DNA from: Mesodorylaimus sp. YZB2_4
Lineage: Eukaryota; Nematoda; Enoplea; Dorylaimida; Dorylaimidae
Direction of reading: 5' to 3'
Length of the DNA: 64,000 nt
Assembly: GCA_030248295.1 (NCBI GenBank)
Contig: JASANH010000952.1
Location: forward strand, 124,001 to 188,000
The position numbers were made by a program, and so were the translations under genes. The notes under the pieces are model-generated. The model was not told where the DNA came from. It did not search any database and worked only from the letters and a program-made list of their open reading frames with translations. Positions 10,656 to 22,730 of the stretch are shown piece after piece; positions within the stretch are counted from its first letter, which is position 1, and every line of letters starts with the position of its first letter.

Positions 10656-11295
10656 ATGGGAAACCTGGAGTGCAAGGTTACCGCGGGCTTATTGCTTTGC
10701 CCTATATTTTGTTCTGTGCAAATAATTTTCTAATCATACCACACAGATGCTTCCAAGCCAGTGCTGCCAATGCTCCAGTTCCGTGTTTCTTCTGGCTACA
10801 TTTTTCGCCCCCGTTTTTTTTCTGAATACACACCCTTTCGCCAGGTAGTAACCCCCCCCCCCCCCCCGCTCGCTAACGTAGAAATCATCTTATCCTATCC
10901 GCCCCCTATCAGCATTTCATTTCGGAACTATCCTGATAAAAACACGGCCAGCTTTTGGCTATTGACATCTTTTAGCTCATTTCCGAAATTGTTATTACAA
11001 TCTCAATAAAAATGATCCGACTCTAATATGAACCGTCGCATCAAATATACATAGAAAGGTAATCCGGTGTACTTTGCGATTATATTATTCACGTTTAGAC
11101 TCTTCGTAAGCCAAGGTGCAGATATCGAGCCAACGGAGCCGAACTCCCGGCGTTCGCTATCCATTCAGGCTGCGTATGATGAATTTCCGAAACGCATCGT
11201 GCATCAGTTTGATTAGTTAGAGCACCACTGCGACTCGTCTTTGAGTAGGCCTGTCACAGCACGAGACTCGGTGTTGTCTGGTATGCGGCTGTAAG
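10656..11295. other. No gene recognised
   Basis: Intergenic stretch with a 17-base C run at about 10851-10867. It presumably holds the promoter and 5' UTR of the receptor starting at 11296, but no element could be identified with confidence. Confidence 0.4.
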
Positions 11296-12501
11296 ATGAA
11301 CTGTTCACTCGGAATAAATGCCCCGGACTGGTTCTACTTCACTCCTGATGTTTTATCAGAGTTGATCAAATCAAATAATGGCTGTTGGCCATGGGTTGAG
11401 ATAACTCCTGACGAATGGACTAAAATCAGTTTGGACACAAAAAATAATATTTTTCTGTGTGATAAAATTAGTCAGCTTGTGATAATTCTCTCTTGCCCAG
11501 TTGGCATCTTGAGTTCAATTTGTAGTGCTCTGGCTGTTTGGCGTAAAGTGAAAGTTGAGAAGGAAAGGTTTTACGTTTACATGCTTATAATAGCATTTTT
11601 AGATTTTCTGTTATGCTTGTTCTATGTTCCAACTCTGCTGAGTTATGGATCTGTGTTCCTCAACGTATACAAATATAACTATATCATGTCGGTTCTAGCA
11701 AGAATTTTTGGTGGAGCTGTTTTTTCTTCGTCACTTGGAGCTGATTTGTGCTCCCTTATGCTAACTTTTGAGCGTTTTCTGGTCATGTGCTACCCAACCC
11801 GTTTCCAAGATGGTAGCCACAAGAAATGGATAACTCTTTTCTCAGTCCCAGTCATCACCTCGCTAAGCACTATTCGATTCCTTGCATCGGTTCTTATGTT
11901 CAAAATTAGTGAAGCGGTACCTGACGAAACAGGTTTTATGACTTATATGGTTGTTTATACCGAAATATCAGAAACAGTTTTTTTTACGTGCTTGTCATTT
12001 TTTAGCGACAGTGTCCTGCCCTTTATTATACTTTTCGCGATGACATACTTTTCTTTGCGAATAGCTTTTGTCATAATGAGAAGACAAAAATCACGCGTTC
12101 ACGACAGCGCATCGGCTCAGCAGCAACAAGCCGTCCAGCAACAGTCGGCGGCCATGCTACGATTATTGGCCATTTTGGTCTTTTTGTTTGTAGGTAACCA
12201 ACTGAGTTACTGTGCTTACACTGTCCTGGCCTATGTTATTCGTCCAATCACTGTTAACTACACCAGCAGCTACAATATGATACAGTTTTTTGTTAAAACA
12301 AAGTATTTAGCATGGGGATTTGCAGTATTTGGTACTTTCACTGAGGCTTTTGCAAGGTGCATAAATTTTTATTTATATTATGTTTGTACTGTGTCGATTC
12401 GTGAAGAATTCATGCTTGCGATAGGCTGGAAGAAGGAATCGAAAATCAAAGGACCAACGAAATGGGCATCAAAGTTGAGCTCGTCAGTAGGCAAAAAATA
12501 A
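11296..12501 (+). CDS. Class A GPCR-like receptor (subfamily 1), intact, intronless
   Basis: A single 401-residue open frame with seven hydrophobic segments: TM1 about residues 58-82, TM2 92-115, TM3 128-152 ending in LTFERF (the ERF version of DRY), TM4 about 170-190, TM5 about 222-252, TM6 about 287-310 after a basic, Gln-rich third loop (SAQQQQAVQQQSAAMLRLL), and TM7 about 338-365 with INFYLYY in place of NPxxY and IREEF starting the C-terminal tail. The N-terminus lacks a signal peptide and has the DWFY and CWPW motifs shared with the receptor at 8031. It is likely a plasma-membrane receptor coupling to G proteins; ligand unknown. It resembles FMRFamide/peptide-type receptors at TM7 but could equally be a lineage-specific chemoreceptor. 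Confidence 0.9.
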   Translation: MNCSLGINAPDWFYFTPDVLSELIKSNNGCWPWVEITPDEWTKISLDTKNNIFLCDKISQLVIILSCPVGILSSICSALAVWRKVKVEKERFYVYMLIIAFLDFLLCLFYVPTLLSYGSVFLNVYKYNYIMSVLARIFGGAVFSSSLGADLCSLMLTFERFLVMCYPTRFQDGSHKKWITLFSVPVITSLSTIRFLASVLMFKISEAVPDETGFMTYMVVYTEISETVFFTCLSFFSDSVLPFIILFAMTYFSLRIAFVIMRRQKSRVHDSASAQQQQAVQQQSAAMLRLLAILVFLFVGNQLSYCAYTVLAYVIRPITVNYTSSYNMIQFFVKTKYLAWGFAVFGTFTEAFARCINFYLYYVCTVSIREEFMLAIGWKKESKIKGPTKWASKLSSSVGKK

Positions 12502-13040
12502 TATTAGCGTAAAACGAAAAGAATGCGATTATCTTATGCGAGCAACGAATATTATATACTGTACAGTAGAATTCTTGGTAAATACTGTGGGTGTTTCGTG
12601 CATGTGCTTTGTTGCAGCTTTTGCTGTATTTGTCAATGTTTTTTTTTCTATTGCGCACTGAAGAGAAGATTTTTTGTGTGCTGTAAACCTCACTGGAACC
12701 AAGTTTGCATATACATTAACCACGGCTGAAAGGGCTAGACATGGTTTAAGCCACACTGACAATGAAACCGTGCCATCAGTGGAGTCAGATGGGTTAGAAA
12801 CTGGAAGATTTAGAGCGTTTATTTCGAGGAGCACAGAAAACAGGGTAGATAGCAACTAAATAACTGGCGTAAGAAACCTAACATCTTGTCCTGCATTCCT
12901 CACCTTTAGCCTCTTCAACGTCTTCAGCACAGAGCTATGTACGGTTTATGCAAAATAGAGACGTCCACGGTTGCATCCATCGTTTCCGAATGACGGAAGC
13001 GGAAGTGCGCGAAACCGGCTCCAGAGTATTTCTAGAATTA
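12502..13040. other. No gene recognised
   Basis: 3' flank of the receptor; short ORFs on both strands without recognisable domains. The last bases are the left TA target site of the mariner element. Confidence 0.4.
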
Positions 13041-14324
13041 CGGAGGGAGTTCAAGAAGTTTGAACCCTGAGCACCTTCCGCATGAGCTGCAGCAGTGAAA
13101 TTTGTACGTTACACTGTCGCACATCCCACTAGAATCCCTACAAAAAATCACGCTGTTTCATTCATGCGTTCTTGAGATATGGTCATCTATTTGGAAGTGG
13201 GTCAGAGAAATTAAAAATTTGACAAATTTTTCGCATCAGTCTGTCATCGAGTTTTTAACAAAGAAGGCTTGAAGCCCACAGAAATTAGCGATCGGATTGT
13301 CTTAGTGTATGGCAATGATGCACCTAAATTGCCGTCAGTGAAAAAGTGGTCTGCTTTGCTCAAACATGGGGAGAATCGATTGAAGATGATCCAAGATCTG
13401 GACGACCAACTGAGGCGACACATGACAACAAATGTGATGTTGTGGCAAAGTTTCTGAAAGAAGGCCTTCGAAAAAACGTTGCATACATAGCGGAGGAAAT
13501 TAGCATTTCAGTGGGTAGCGTCGAAACAATTTTACAAGAGAAATTAAATTTATCCAAGGTCTGCGCGAGATCTGTGCCAAAAGACCTGGCAAACGCGCGA
13601 AGAACTGTCAGAGTTCAAACGCCAATGGAGCTTTTTGGCAAGGATCGCGGAGGATCCAGATGATTTTCATGAAAGAACGGTTGCCACATTGAAGCCCGGA
13701 TTCGCCACTTTGATCTGAGTCAAAACACGAATCGATGCAGTGGCTTCCAAAGGGTGCACATCCGCCAAAAAACTTTGCGTTCAGCAGTCATCAGGCGAGG
13801 TCATGACAACAACTTTTTTTGATTGCAATGATACGTTAGTGATTAATTATATGCCAGCCAAGACCACAATCACTGGGCAATATTTTGCTGATATTATCCG
13901 CCGATTGCGTGAAGCGATCAAATCGAAACGGCGTGGGATGATGAAAGAGAAGGCTGCTGCTGATTGACGACAGGCCAGTTCACAAAGCACGCGTTACTCA
14001 GGCTACTATCGATGAACGGGGATTCAAACAAATCCACCATCCACCATACAGTCCAGACCTGGCACCCAGCGATTACTACCTATTCGGAAAATCCAAAAAA
14101 AGTTTGAGGGGCAGATTTTTGAGTGACGAGGAAGTGAAACCAGCGACTGAAGCGGTTTTTGAGGGGTGTGAGTAATATTTCTTTTTACACGTATGCAAGC
14201 GGTGCCCCAAAGTTTAAACAAGCGAATTGGTTTCAGGGGATGTTTTGTCGAAAATGAATAAACATGACATTGTACAGTTTCAATTAAAATGTGGTCAGGC
14301 TACGAACTTTTTGAACTCCCCTCG
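13041..14324 (+). mobile_element. Full-length mariner-family DNA transposon, inactive
   Basis: The ends are inverted repeats: left CGGAGGGAGTTCAAGAAGTT and, reading inward from the right, CGAGGGGAGTTCAAAAAGTT. Both are flanked by TA (13039-13040 and 14325-14326), the mariner target-site duplication. The length of 1284 bp is typical of a complete mariner. The transposase inside is heavily mutated, so the element cannot move by itself. Confidence 0.93.
13215..14300 (+). pseudogene. mariner transposase, multiple frameshifts and stops
   Basis: Pieces in all three forward frames assemble the family order: EGLKPTEISDR and PSVKKW (first helix-turn-helix), ESIEDDPRSGRP, then a second HTH-like block ending GSVETILQEKL, DPDDFHERTVA, GEVMTTTFFDCN, YMPAKTTITGQYFADIIRRL, LIDDRPVHKA and HHPPYSPDLAPSDYYLF. 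The second catalytic Asp (in the DD of LIDDRP) and the third Asp (PSDYYLF) are visible; the region of the first Asp (normally TGDETW) is scrambled. The protein would cut and rejoin the element ends at TA sites. Confidence 0.92.
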
Positions 14325-14326
14325 TA

Positions 14327-15701
14327 CAGTAGCTTGCACCTTTTCACAGAAATCAATTAATGTATTGGTTTGTGTCCCGATTAATAATTCTGGAAATTCT
14401 GACAGATTGGCTGATACTGCAACCATGCCTGGCAGGCGCAGAAGAGAGAGCGACCGAACTGTAATTTAATATTTTTCGACTCTGTTTCTGACGATGAATA
14501 TTTTTAGTAACCTTAGGTTACAATTGATGATGAAAAGATGAAGATAGCCAACGGGGAACAGGGCTGTCATACAGCCTGGGGATGGTTCCGAGTGACCAGC
14601 AGAGTGACTATGCAGTTGGTTGCGTACAAATACGCGTACGTAAAGTTAGCGTATTACACATTGAAATTTGGATGCGTGTACGTGCACGCATACGCAATCT
14701 ACCTGGTGTACGCATATACGCATGTGCAAAGTGGCTTGTACGCAATACATGCAATGCGTATTTTGATGTAATTAGCAGTTTGAGCTAATTACAAATTATT
14801 GAGAGTTTCTTTCCACCTAGGGCGGCGATAGATTGGGCCAATGCACCTACATAAACGACAGACTGATTGTGAGCTTGGTTGCCATAAGCTTTCAGTCTAG
14901 CATCACTCAAACAGCATATGAGGCAGTGCGTTAGAAAACCAAGAGTAGTGGAGAATGTTCGATTCGGCGAAGTGACTCAATGTTTGAGTGCTGAAGACTG
15001 AGCAATAAAGATCCATCCAAAATGAGCCTACGCATATTATGAGGAATGCTCATGAACAGTACCAGCTTATAGAAAAGATATGTTTATTCACACAATCGGT
15101 TAGTCAGTGACTTGTGTTTCTACAGAATGTCGTTGACCGCTTCGATGTAAGCTTACCCTGCTTGGCAGACACGCTTCAAAGGCGGCGCCGGCTCAGACTT
15201 TGAAATACTGTATGGCTGATCTATAATGGTGAGCGCTGTTATTTGAATATTCGTATAGTCTACGGTACCTTTGACAGCCAAAGCTGTCATTTTGCACCTT
15301 CTGTCAGGCATCAACTTCATAGAAGATTCTGATTTTCACCACATTATTTTTAAGAGGGCATGACCACTCCTTCTCCGGTCTAAATCGAAAATGCAATAAT
15401 CATGTCGCATATCCTAAATACCGCAAATACTCAAATAATGGCGCAGAAAAACTGTCCGAGGAGTATTACTTGTTTGAGGGACTAAAATTTGCGAAACATT
15501 TAAAGGGACTACCATAATCACCAAAAAAACGTTGCAGTAAGTGAAATTCTATAAGCGCGCATAGTTTGCTACTTTCTTTATTCCTCTTCCACGTCGAAGA
15601 CACTAAAGTAGATGCTACCATTTGGGGGGGGGGGGGGGTTAAGCTAAATGGCCTAAGGAGTGGTAGTAAATGAGTATTTCGGAAAAAATAAAATTCATTA
15701 T
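14327..15701. other. No gene recognised
   Basis: A run of TACGCATACGCA-like short repeats at about 14625-14760 (degenerate alternating purine-pyrimidine) and a 14-base G run at about 15624. No ORF with recognisable content. Confidence 0.4.
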
Positions 15702-16883
15702 TTAATTAAGCACTGAAGAAAGTGGTCTAGAATCGCATAATTTCAATCCATACGACTTGAAATATGTCATGTTGTGTCGAGTTGGGTGTTCAGTAATTTT
15801 TATGCGGTTATTTGGAGTTGGACCAGGAGGCCAGCATTGGACCATAATATCGGTTATATTCTTCATGCAATAGCTATCCAGGACGCCTTCCTCCCCGCCC
15901 ACGTTTTCGTAATAGCACCCAACTGTTCTTCGTTGAACATCAAAGCCTTCTTTGATGCAGGTCATTACATATTTGTTGTTTGCACCGCCATTATCCGATA
16001 GCCATTTCGTGCCAGGGGCGTACTCTGTCATAGTATTATTCGTACTCTGGTCGATGCAGGCGTAAGGGAGCAACCTGGCTGGGTACTTGTCAGCTTTCTG
16101 GCACTGAAAAGCGAGTGCCTTTGTGTAATATCCTTCGCCTACCTTGTACAGACGATCGTCGCGAAGGCATCCAGTCAAGTTGATCATGACTCGACCACGA
16201 TCGTCGATCACGCATCTGTACCAAAGACCGGCTTTAGCGAGCAAAATGTCTTGATCGACGTGATAGTCCACACCCCCGTAGTTACACGCGTGATTCACGG
16301 TTATTATTTCTGGATGCGAGGAGACGTTTGACCCTTGTCCTTTAGAGTTGGACAAGTGCTCGTCATTAAAATTATGATCATGTTCAGTGATTCCATCATT
16401 GGAATCGCACTTGAAAAGCTGCAATCCAAAACCTACCACTTTGCCCACTGGTACTCTCTGATTGTCAGGCCCCACACAACCACTAGTTGCAAATTTTAGT
16501 GATCCATCTTCATCTCGTCGAATACATTTATAAAAATGGAAACCATTTATGATCTCTTCATCCACATCAACGCGGTGTCCATTTCTTATGCAGGCCACGT
16601 AGTGCAATTCGATCAAATCTGGTGCAGTTATGTGGCATTCCAAAATTGCAGTATGCGACCAGTAACTCGATCCGATATCGATACGTGTACCATTTGGGGA
16701 CATACAGGCAACTGGAACTTTTCTACCCGCGCTATTACACCAATACAAAGCATTGTTCTCGACAAATTGCTGATCTTCGAGAGTCGCGTTACACCTGCTC
16801 GATACAGCTGTAATAGTTTGATCATCGCTGAAAACGTGCAAAAATGTGACAGCAAGTAAGAAAAATCTTAACAACAAATTCAT
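15702..16883 (-). CDS. Secreted multi-module protein with MIG-18-like fibronectin type I domains
   Basis: A 393-residue single-exon frame. Residues 1-20 (MNLLLRFFLLAVTFLHVFSD) are a clear signal peptide. The mature part has 18 cysteines, mostly in repeated modules: Cys-x(n)-Gly, a short hydrophobic stretch, then an aromatic residue and Cys (YWCN, YKCIR, LFKCDS, WYRCVI, FQCQK), each followed by a Gly-Cys or Ala-Cys opening the next. This is the look of the fibronectin-type-I-like repeat of C. elegans MIG-18 and relatives, extracellular-matrix proteins known mainly from nematodes. A His/Asp/Asn-rich spacer lies near residues 165-185, and N-glycosylation sequons are frequent. No transmembrane or GPI signal is seen, so it should be secreted. 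Family call is moderate; the secreted cysteine-rich nature is certain. Confidence 0.82.
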   Translation of the reverse strand: MNLLLRFFLLAVTFLHVFSDDQTITAVSSRCNATLEDQQFVENNALYWCNSAGRKVPVACMSPNGTRIDIGSSYWSHTAILECHITAPDLIELHYVACIRNGHRVDVDEEIINGFHFYKCIRRDEDGSLKFATSGCVGPDNQRVPVGKVVGFGLQLFKCDSNDGITEHDHNFNDEHLSNSKGQGSNVSSHPEIITVNHACNYGGVDYHVDQDILLAKAGLWYRCVIDDRGRVMINLTGCLRDDRLYKVGEGYYTKALAFQCQKADKYPARLLPYACIDQSTNNTMTEYAPGTKWLSDNGGANNKYVMTCIKEGFDVQRRTVGCYYENVGGEEGVLDSYCMKNITDIMVQCWPPGPTPNNRIKITEHPTRHNMTYFKSYGLKLCDSRPLSSVLN

Positions 16884-18307
16884 TTTTGCGCAACGTTTAC
16901 TTCAAGCGTGCACAACCATCAAATACGCAATGCACTTTGTTGTAGAGGCGTCTTGGACAGGGTACTGAAAATTAACACAGCAGATGGTAGAAGTCGATAG
17001 GAACAAGTTTTTAGCGGGCACAGTACGAGAACAGAAGTCATTTTCTGTCTCACTCTGACATCGATGTATGGGCTGCGTTATTGAAGTGCCTAATTCAGGT
17101 ATTCGTTGTGCGGCATGTGTGTGCCCAGATGGCGCACGAGAATATGCAAGTGGAGTGCGCAATGAAGAATTGGACGCTCTTGGTTCATGATCCAGACGCA
17201 AGTTGATGGGTGCCTGCTCGTGAGTTAAGTCCATAACACACTTTGTGTGGGTGAGAATACTGGTATCGTATTTTAAAAATTGCAGTTATGAAGCTGGCGT
17301 AGAAGGGAGGTAAAGATTGGCATGCACCAGATCTTTAGAACAGCTGGGAACCATGCGATGGCGCTTCGTTAAAATGCCATTCTGCTGGCTATAAAAGGGC
17401 GTAACCAATAAGGCCGCCATTTTCGACTCAAAATTTCGCAGGGCCCTACGATTATGACTTTATGGTATCTGTATTTATCTGATATTAATCTGAATGTGCA
17501 CATTATCATTTATAGTATAATAAAAATAGAAAATATACAGTCGATATAAACAGTCAGAAAAGATTTTGTAACAAATGCGCAAAAGATATTTGGCGAAAAG
17601 AATATACAACATTTGGTATAAAAATATATAGTAAAGCATAAAAAATATGGTATGAGATATATTAATAATATATAGAATAAAATAGAGTATTAAAAGTTTT
17701 TGAAGCAGTTTCAGAGTAACTTTACTTTACTACTAAAATATGCAAACATCACATAGACGAATCAAAAGTACAGTTTGATCCAATGCGTCAAAAGTGACGT
17801 ATTTGTCATTTTTTACATCAGCGCTTTACCAGAAAGTGTTTAGCATGCTATACTTCACTGTACCAAAAGACTTAAAATCATGAATTTATCAATCAAGTGC
17901 CTATAACTATCGTTTCCTCACGAGTCATAAATGACAATAACGTTAGAAACACGGTTTAAAAACTGTTATAAAAAAAACTGTGAACAAGCTTGAATAATGT
18001 ATTTTATGGAGTAAACTTTTTCAACAAATGTCAACAAAGCGACCCAATATTTTGCATTTTCTGTTCCTCTTCCGTCGATTCTACTCATTGCCGTTTTGAC
18101 CAATACGCCACAATCGACTGTTTTTGAAAATTGAAAACGCAAGAAGAAAAACCCCGCTTGGCTTTAGGGATGTAAACCAGTAGGAAAAACACACAATATG
18201 CATACAAACAATGCGTTCTCGTGAACCGTTGCAAAAATTCAAGCAAATAAGTCAAGGAACTCATCACACTCTACACTGACAAACGCTGTATAGCAGGGAG
18301 GAACAAA
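16884..18307. other. No gene recognised; upstream region of the secreted gene, then AT-rich spacer
   Basis: 17500-17720 is strongly AT-rich. About 17815-17870 carries GCTATACTTCACTGTACCAA, also found in closely similar form near 39125, marking an old dispersed repeat. No coding content identified. Confidence 0.4.
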
Positions 18308-19508
18308 CTACCAAGCAGATTTGCCTGCACTTGTCGAAGTTTGTGTTGGTCCAACGCTGGAACGGACTGGGATTTTTAAACGGGCAACGCAATTTCTCAC
18401 TATTTCCAAAAAAGCTCCTCGAAACTTTTTCATAAATATAATATAAGCTATAAACAGACCCCCGTGTGCGTAAGCTAGCACTGTATCCCCTAGAGCTCTG
18501 AAAACTATATCAAGCACAGCCATGGGTCTAAAAGCGTGGTACATGTAGAAAAATGAACAAGAATAGGTCTCTGGATAAGCCTGTTTCGCGGCAGTGATAA
18601 CGTGCACTACGGCTGACTGCCCCCACGTCGAATATCATCATGCCCATATCAATCAGTTGAAAACGAGCTAAATATATCATTCTCTGGTACTCTTTCGCAG
18701 CGGCGTCATCCGAGACTAAGTTAGCTAGCTGCAAACTACGTTTTCTCAGCTGTTTAATAATCTTAAGGCTAAAACCTATCAATGAAATAATCACCAAGAT
18801 TTTGATGGAAACTATGATAAATATGACATACCTTAGATAAAATCTTTTTTGACCTAACCATTTCAACCGTACGTCCTCACCCGTCTGTGTCAAAGACACT
18901 TCAGCCAGCCACACAAACTCTAGGCAACCAGTCAAGACTGAGCCTATCATCGATGCGGTGATAATATTCCTTTCTGATATTCGATTATACTTAGCTGGAT
19001 AAGTCACGGCGAAGAAGCGGTCAAAGGTTAATGCGGCTGAGAGGATACAAACAGTCAGTTTACACATGCGCATAAAAGTGGGCATGATTCTTTGACCTAA
19101 CATATTCGACCAGAAAAGAGACAGTTGACGTTTAAAAACTAAATCTCTGAAAACTTAGCCATTAGAAGTGGTTCCGACACTAAATATGGCTTGGCCAATG
19201 AGAAAAAGAGCGATAGTACGTAAAAAAAAGAAAGTAGTGCCAGTCATGTTTGGAATTTTAATGGTCAAGAACAGGAAAAGGTTTCCTAAAATACCTACTG
19301 GCACAAGACACGTCTGCGACAGCCAATAAGCTTTGCACAAAACTTCACCGTGAAAACTCTCTAGCGCCAAACTCCATTTGCAGTAGAGCTCGATAGCTTC
19401 ATTAGACCACGAGCAATTCTCGGTTACCTTGCCCTGAGTGACAGAGAATGCTGGGATAAAACAGTTTTCTGAGGCGCCAGCTCGACCAAATCGCAATGTG
19501 GAATTCAT
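18308..19508 (-). pseudogene. Receptor pseudogene, GPCR subfamily 2 (one nonsense codon, one frameshift)
   Basis: Aligned with the intact receptor at 22731-23963, the frame starts at MNSTLRFGRAG (19508) and reads TM1 and TM2 to GTTSNG, where a TAA (19157-19155) replaces the Tyr of the paralogue. The same frame continues after the stop (LGQRIMPTFMRMCKL, TFDRFFAVTYP) through TM3-TM6. Near 18609 two bases of the Trp codon in the SWH motif are missing; TM7 (DTVLAYAHGGLF, FMKKFRGAF) follows in another frame and ends at 18308. Similarity to the paralogues is lower than theirs to each other, so it is an older copy. Recent death or two assembly errors are both possible; I favour a pseudogene. Confidence 0.85.
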
Positions 19509-21261
19509 ATTCTCTGAAAAACATAAGAAAGTCATCGTGATGAATCAGGAGAAATTGAGAGTTGAGAATTTTGTGTCTGCATTAGGAAAAAAGTTTGAAT
19601 AAAATTTTTAAGTAGTAAAGGAGACATATAGTGCAAACAGCGTATAATCTGAAACGAGCCTCGTTTTTCTGTGGTCCTCCTCAACCCACATATGAGGACG
19701 GACATCATCTCATCTTAAGTCAACGCGCGGAAAATGAAATTTTAATTCATAGCCCAGACAGAGAACTCGAGGAGGAAATGAACTTTTCCAGGTGCCTGCC
19801 ATCGCATTTCTGTCCAGGCTACCCTTAACTCACAAAGCGTGTAACGACTTACTGTACTTCCAGAAAAGACCTTCATAGATCCCACCGACAGAGAGCAACA
19901 AGTCTAATCACTGGCTTCAGAAGTTAAGGGTAAGCCTTAGCTACGAATTGCAAGTAAGGGCCCTGGGCAGCACATGTTGAGCAATGACGCCTCATTTAGC
20001 TGATTGATCAAGCAGGCTTGAATGTAATGCGTCCCATAACGTGAGGAAAGCTGTAAGTGCAACTGTTTATTCCGTGACAGTTCTCTTTTGATTTATGTCC
20101 TCGACAAGAAAATTCAAACAGAGTGTGACCATTTAAATCGCCTCAAATTGTTTTATATTTCGCGCATAGCTATAGACCATGGTACAGCGAAAAAAGAGGA
20201 CCTCAACGTCGACATAGGTTTTCGCCTTCAATCTTTGCACTAATATCGTTTCTGTATGACGCACACACTAGCGATCTCTTGATGTCGGCCCGTCTACATA
20301 GCCTTCGAGTCACAAAGTGCGGGGTGTCTAGGTTGCCTAACGTTGTCTGCATATTTTCGTTGGATAAGATAAGGGGTGATAAGATTTGTTTCTCCTAATT
20401 TGTGCCAGACAGAGCTGCTCCTGACAGCTAATAATGAACGTAAGCTATCTACTTCAATGCTTTCGAATTTCCGAACGTCAAGAGCGGTTCGATTCTTGTT
20501 CTTGCTTGAGTCGATAGTCCATCTAAGGAAAACGTGGGATGTGATCGAAGCGGTCAGTTTTTCTATGCTAACGCTACATTAATAAAATGCCGTTATTACT
20601 TGTATGAATAAGTTTTATAATAAGTACAGGAGAAAGATTCCCCGAGAAAACGTAATTTTGAATAGACTCCACGAACTTTTAGCGACCTGTACCAGCAGCC
20701 GCCGGCCAGTCCAGATAGATCTAAAGAATTAGATATGAGTCAGGCTCGGTTCATGTCAGGTTCTGTAAGTAAATGCCAATAGGCAGAATAACAGCAGCAC
20801 TGTGCCGCGCGCCCATGATGACATTCTTTGTCCTCTAGCAGCTCACGCCTTTTTCAGAGTGACAGAGTCGTCGTACATGGAAAGATGATTCCTGCTGATT
20901 GCGTGCGCATAAGAAAGCGTCGACAGGTACCTTTGCATTATGGGGACTCAACAAAAAAGGCATATTTTTGAATCCTCTCCATCGGCCAGATCCATCCTAG
21001 CGCATTGTAGGACAGGAAATAAGCCCAGCATACTATTCATTGCAAATTTTTCAAATTTTTGCTAAGAATTAGGGTATATTATTTCCATAACCAATAACCT
21101 TTCTGCGAATTAACTTTGATCAACAAGATGTACGGACTATTTGGAAACGCTCGCTATAGTTCACATTTTCATAGCGTTCTATGCACAGGTCGACCTCGCG
21201 AAGCCTTTTCAGTAAACTCTTTCTGAAAATGCATGATCACATTGTGGATTTTTTTTTAAAT
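19509..21261. other. No gene recognised
   Basis: Intergenic. Short ORFs on both strands lack recognisable domains and I saw no convincing exon pairs. Confidence 0.4.
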
Positions 21262-21667
21262 TTTTGTTGGTTCGGTCCTGCGCCGCCCCAGTTCCCCACG
21301 GGACTTCCAACCCGCTTTGCCCATAGCCGGCCAGCAGTCATGATATGATAAGCGAGGCCGTAAGGTGACCAGCTCTCACGGCAGCGTCCCTCTGCGCGTC
21401 TCCACTAGGAGCACCTCCACGCGAGGGCATCCTGGACCAGGCACCGACTTCCTCGGACGATGGCGGGTGGGCTGTGAACCGTGTCGGTTTTCGACAGCCG
21501 AGACTGTCTCCTCGTTTGGCGTCCGTCTCTCCACTCGAAACACCTCGCCGGTACCAGGTGAGTCACCCACGGCCTTGTGCGCAGGATCAGCGAGGGTTTA
21601 TGGTTCGCAAACCGACCTCCATCACCGGGGATCGAACCCGGGATAAGTCCAACCACTCGCTCCCAAG
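21262..21667 (-). repeat. tRNA-derived SINE, family R1, copy 2
   Basis: Minus-strand copy of the family at 10278. The B box reads GGTTCGATCCC (about 21629-21639 on the plus strand, as its complement). The head is cut short before the A box, and the body runs to a tail with GGCCGGCTATGGGC. Long open frames over it on both strands are repeat-derived. Confidence 0.85.
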
Positions 21668-22730
21668 CAATAAAAGTCCATTCTAGGCTGTATCGCTCGG
21701 ACTGCGTCATAACTATATGGAGCTGGTACCATGACAGCAGCCTACAAAAACACACACGCACACATACTTTAGGCGGAATGTCAATGCGAAAGAAGTTTCC
21801 GGTATTGGTAATTTATTTTTCAGTGAACTTAAATTCTTAAGTGCATTTTTTTTAAAACTGCACGGAAGACAATTGCATACCTCCTCTCGCCCGCACACAC
21901 ACCTACTGCTTTATTGCCTCGAAAGTGGGCGCATACAGGTGTGACTACCCAACCTTTGATAGCAGTGACCTTTCGAAGATGCACGTATCAGTGCATTTCG
22001 CGTCTAATGCTCTTTGATAGTGATTTATACATCTAACCTTCAGCACATGACATTATGCAAAATATCACCGTGAATTTTACCGTTAAAAGTGGGCGTACTC
22101 TTATCATATAATTCACAAAAGGTGTATAAAAAGCGTATAATGTATTCACTCAGTCACCCAGCCGAGATATTGACCGTCCCCCTTAAATTTTAATACATCG
22201 AACTATTGAAAAACTTATTTTCTTTTCTTCTTCGCTGCCGATCTTCCGATCTTCAAGCCGTGAACCGTATCGAGTTAAAAATACCATCCAGCACTCGACA
22301 AAACATCCGATTATCACAGTAATACGATTTTGCCAGGCAGAGTTTTCCTGACAAGCATGTTCACTACAATACATGCCGGTAAGACTACAAGTCAAGCATG
22401 GGGTACCTTGTTTCTAAGTTTACACTACATACATCCAATCGCCCATTTCGAGCACACATCAGGTAAATAAAAATGGGATTGAGACCTCATCGTATTCAAT
22501 GTATCTACACGAACGCTGGCTGATCAGTTCAACGTAGTGTAGCGTACACGTACGCAAGAAAGCGCTTCATCAATTTCAAGAAAGCTCACAATTTGACAGC
22601 AGTGCTCACAAAATGACACACGCACACAATCTACTAGGGTGCACGCAGAATCATATGGATAAAACAGCGAACAAAATTACACGATGCTCGATATCGTATG
22701 GAACACCTCCTGTATCGCACACGTTACTCC
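21668..22730. other. No gene recognised
   Basis: Spacer downstream of the receptor at 22731; includes a short CA-rich run (about 21746-21770 and 21893-21902). Confidence 0.4.
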
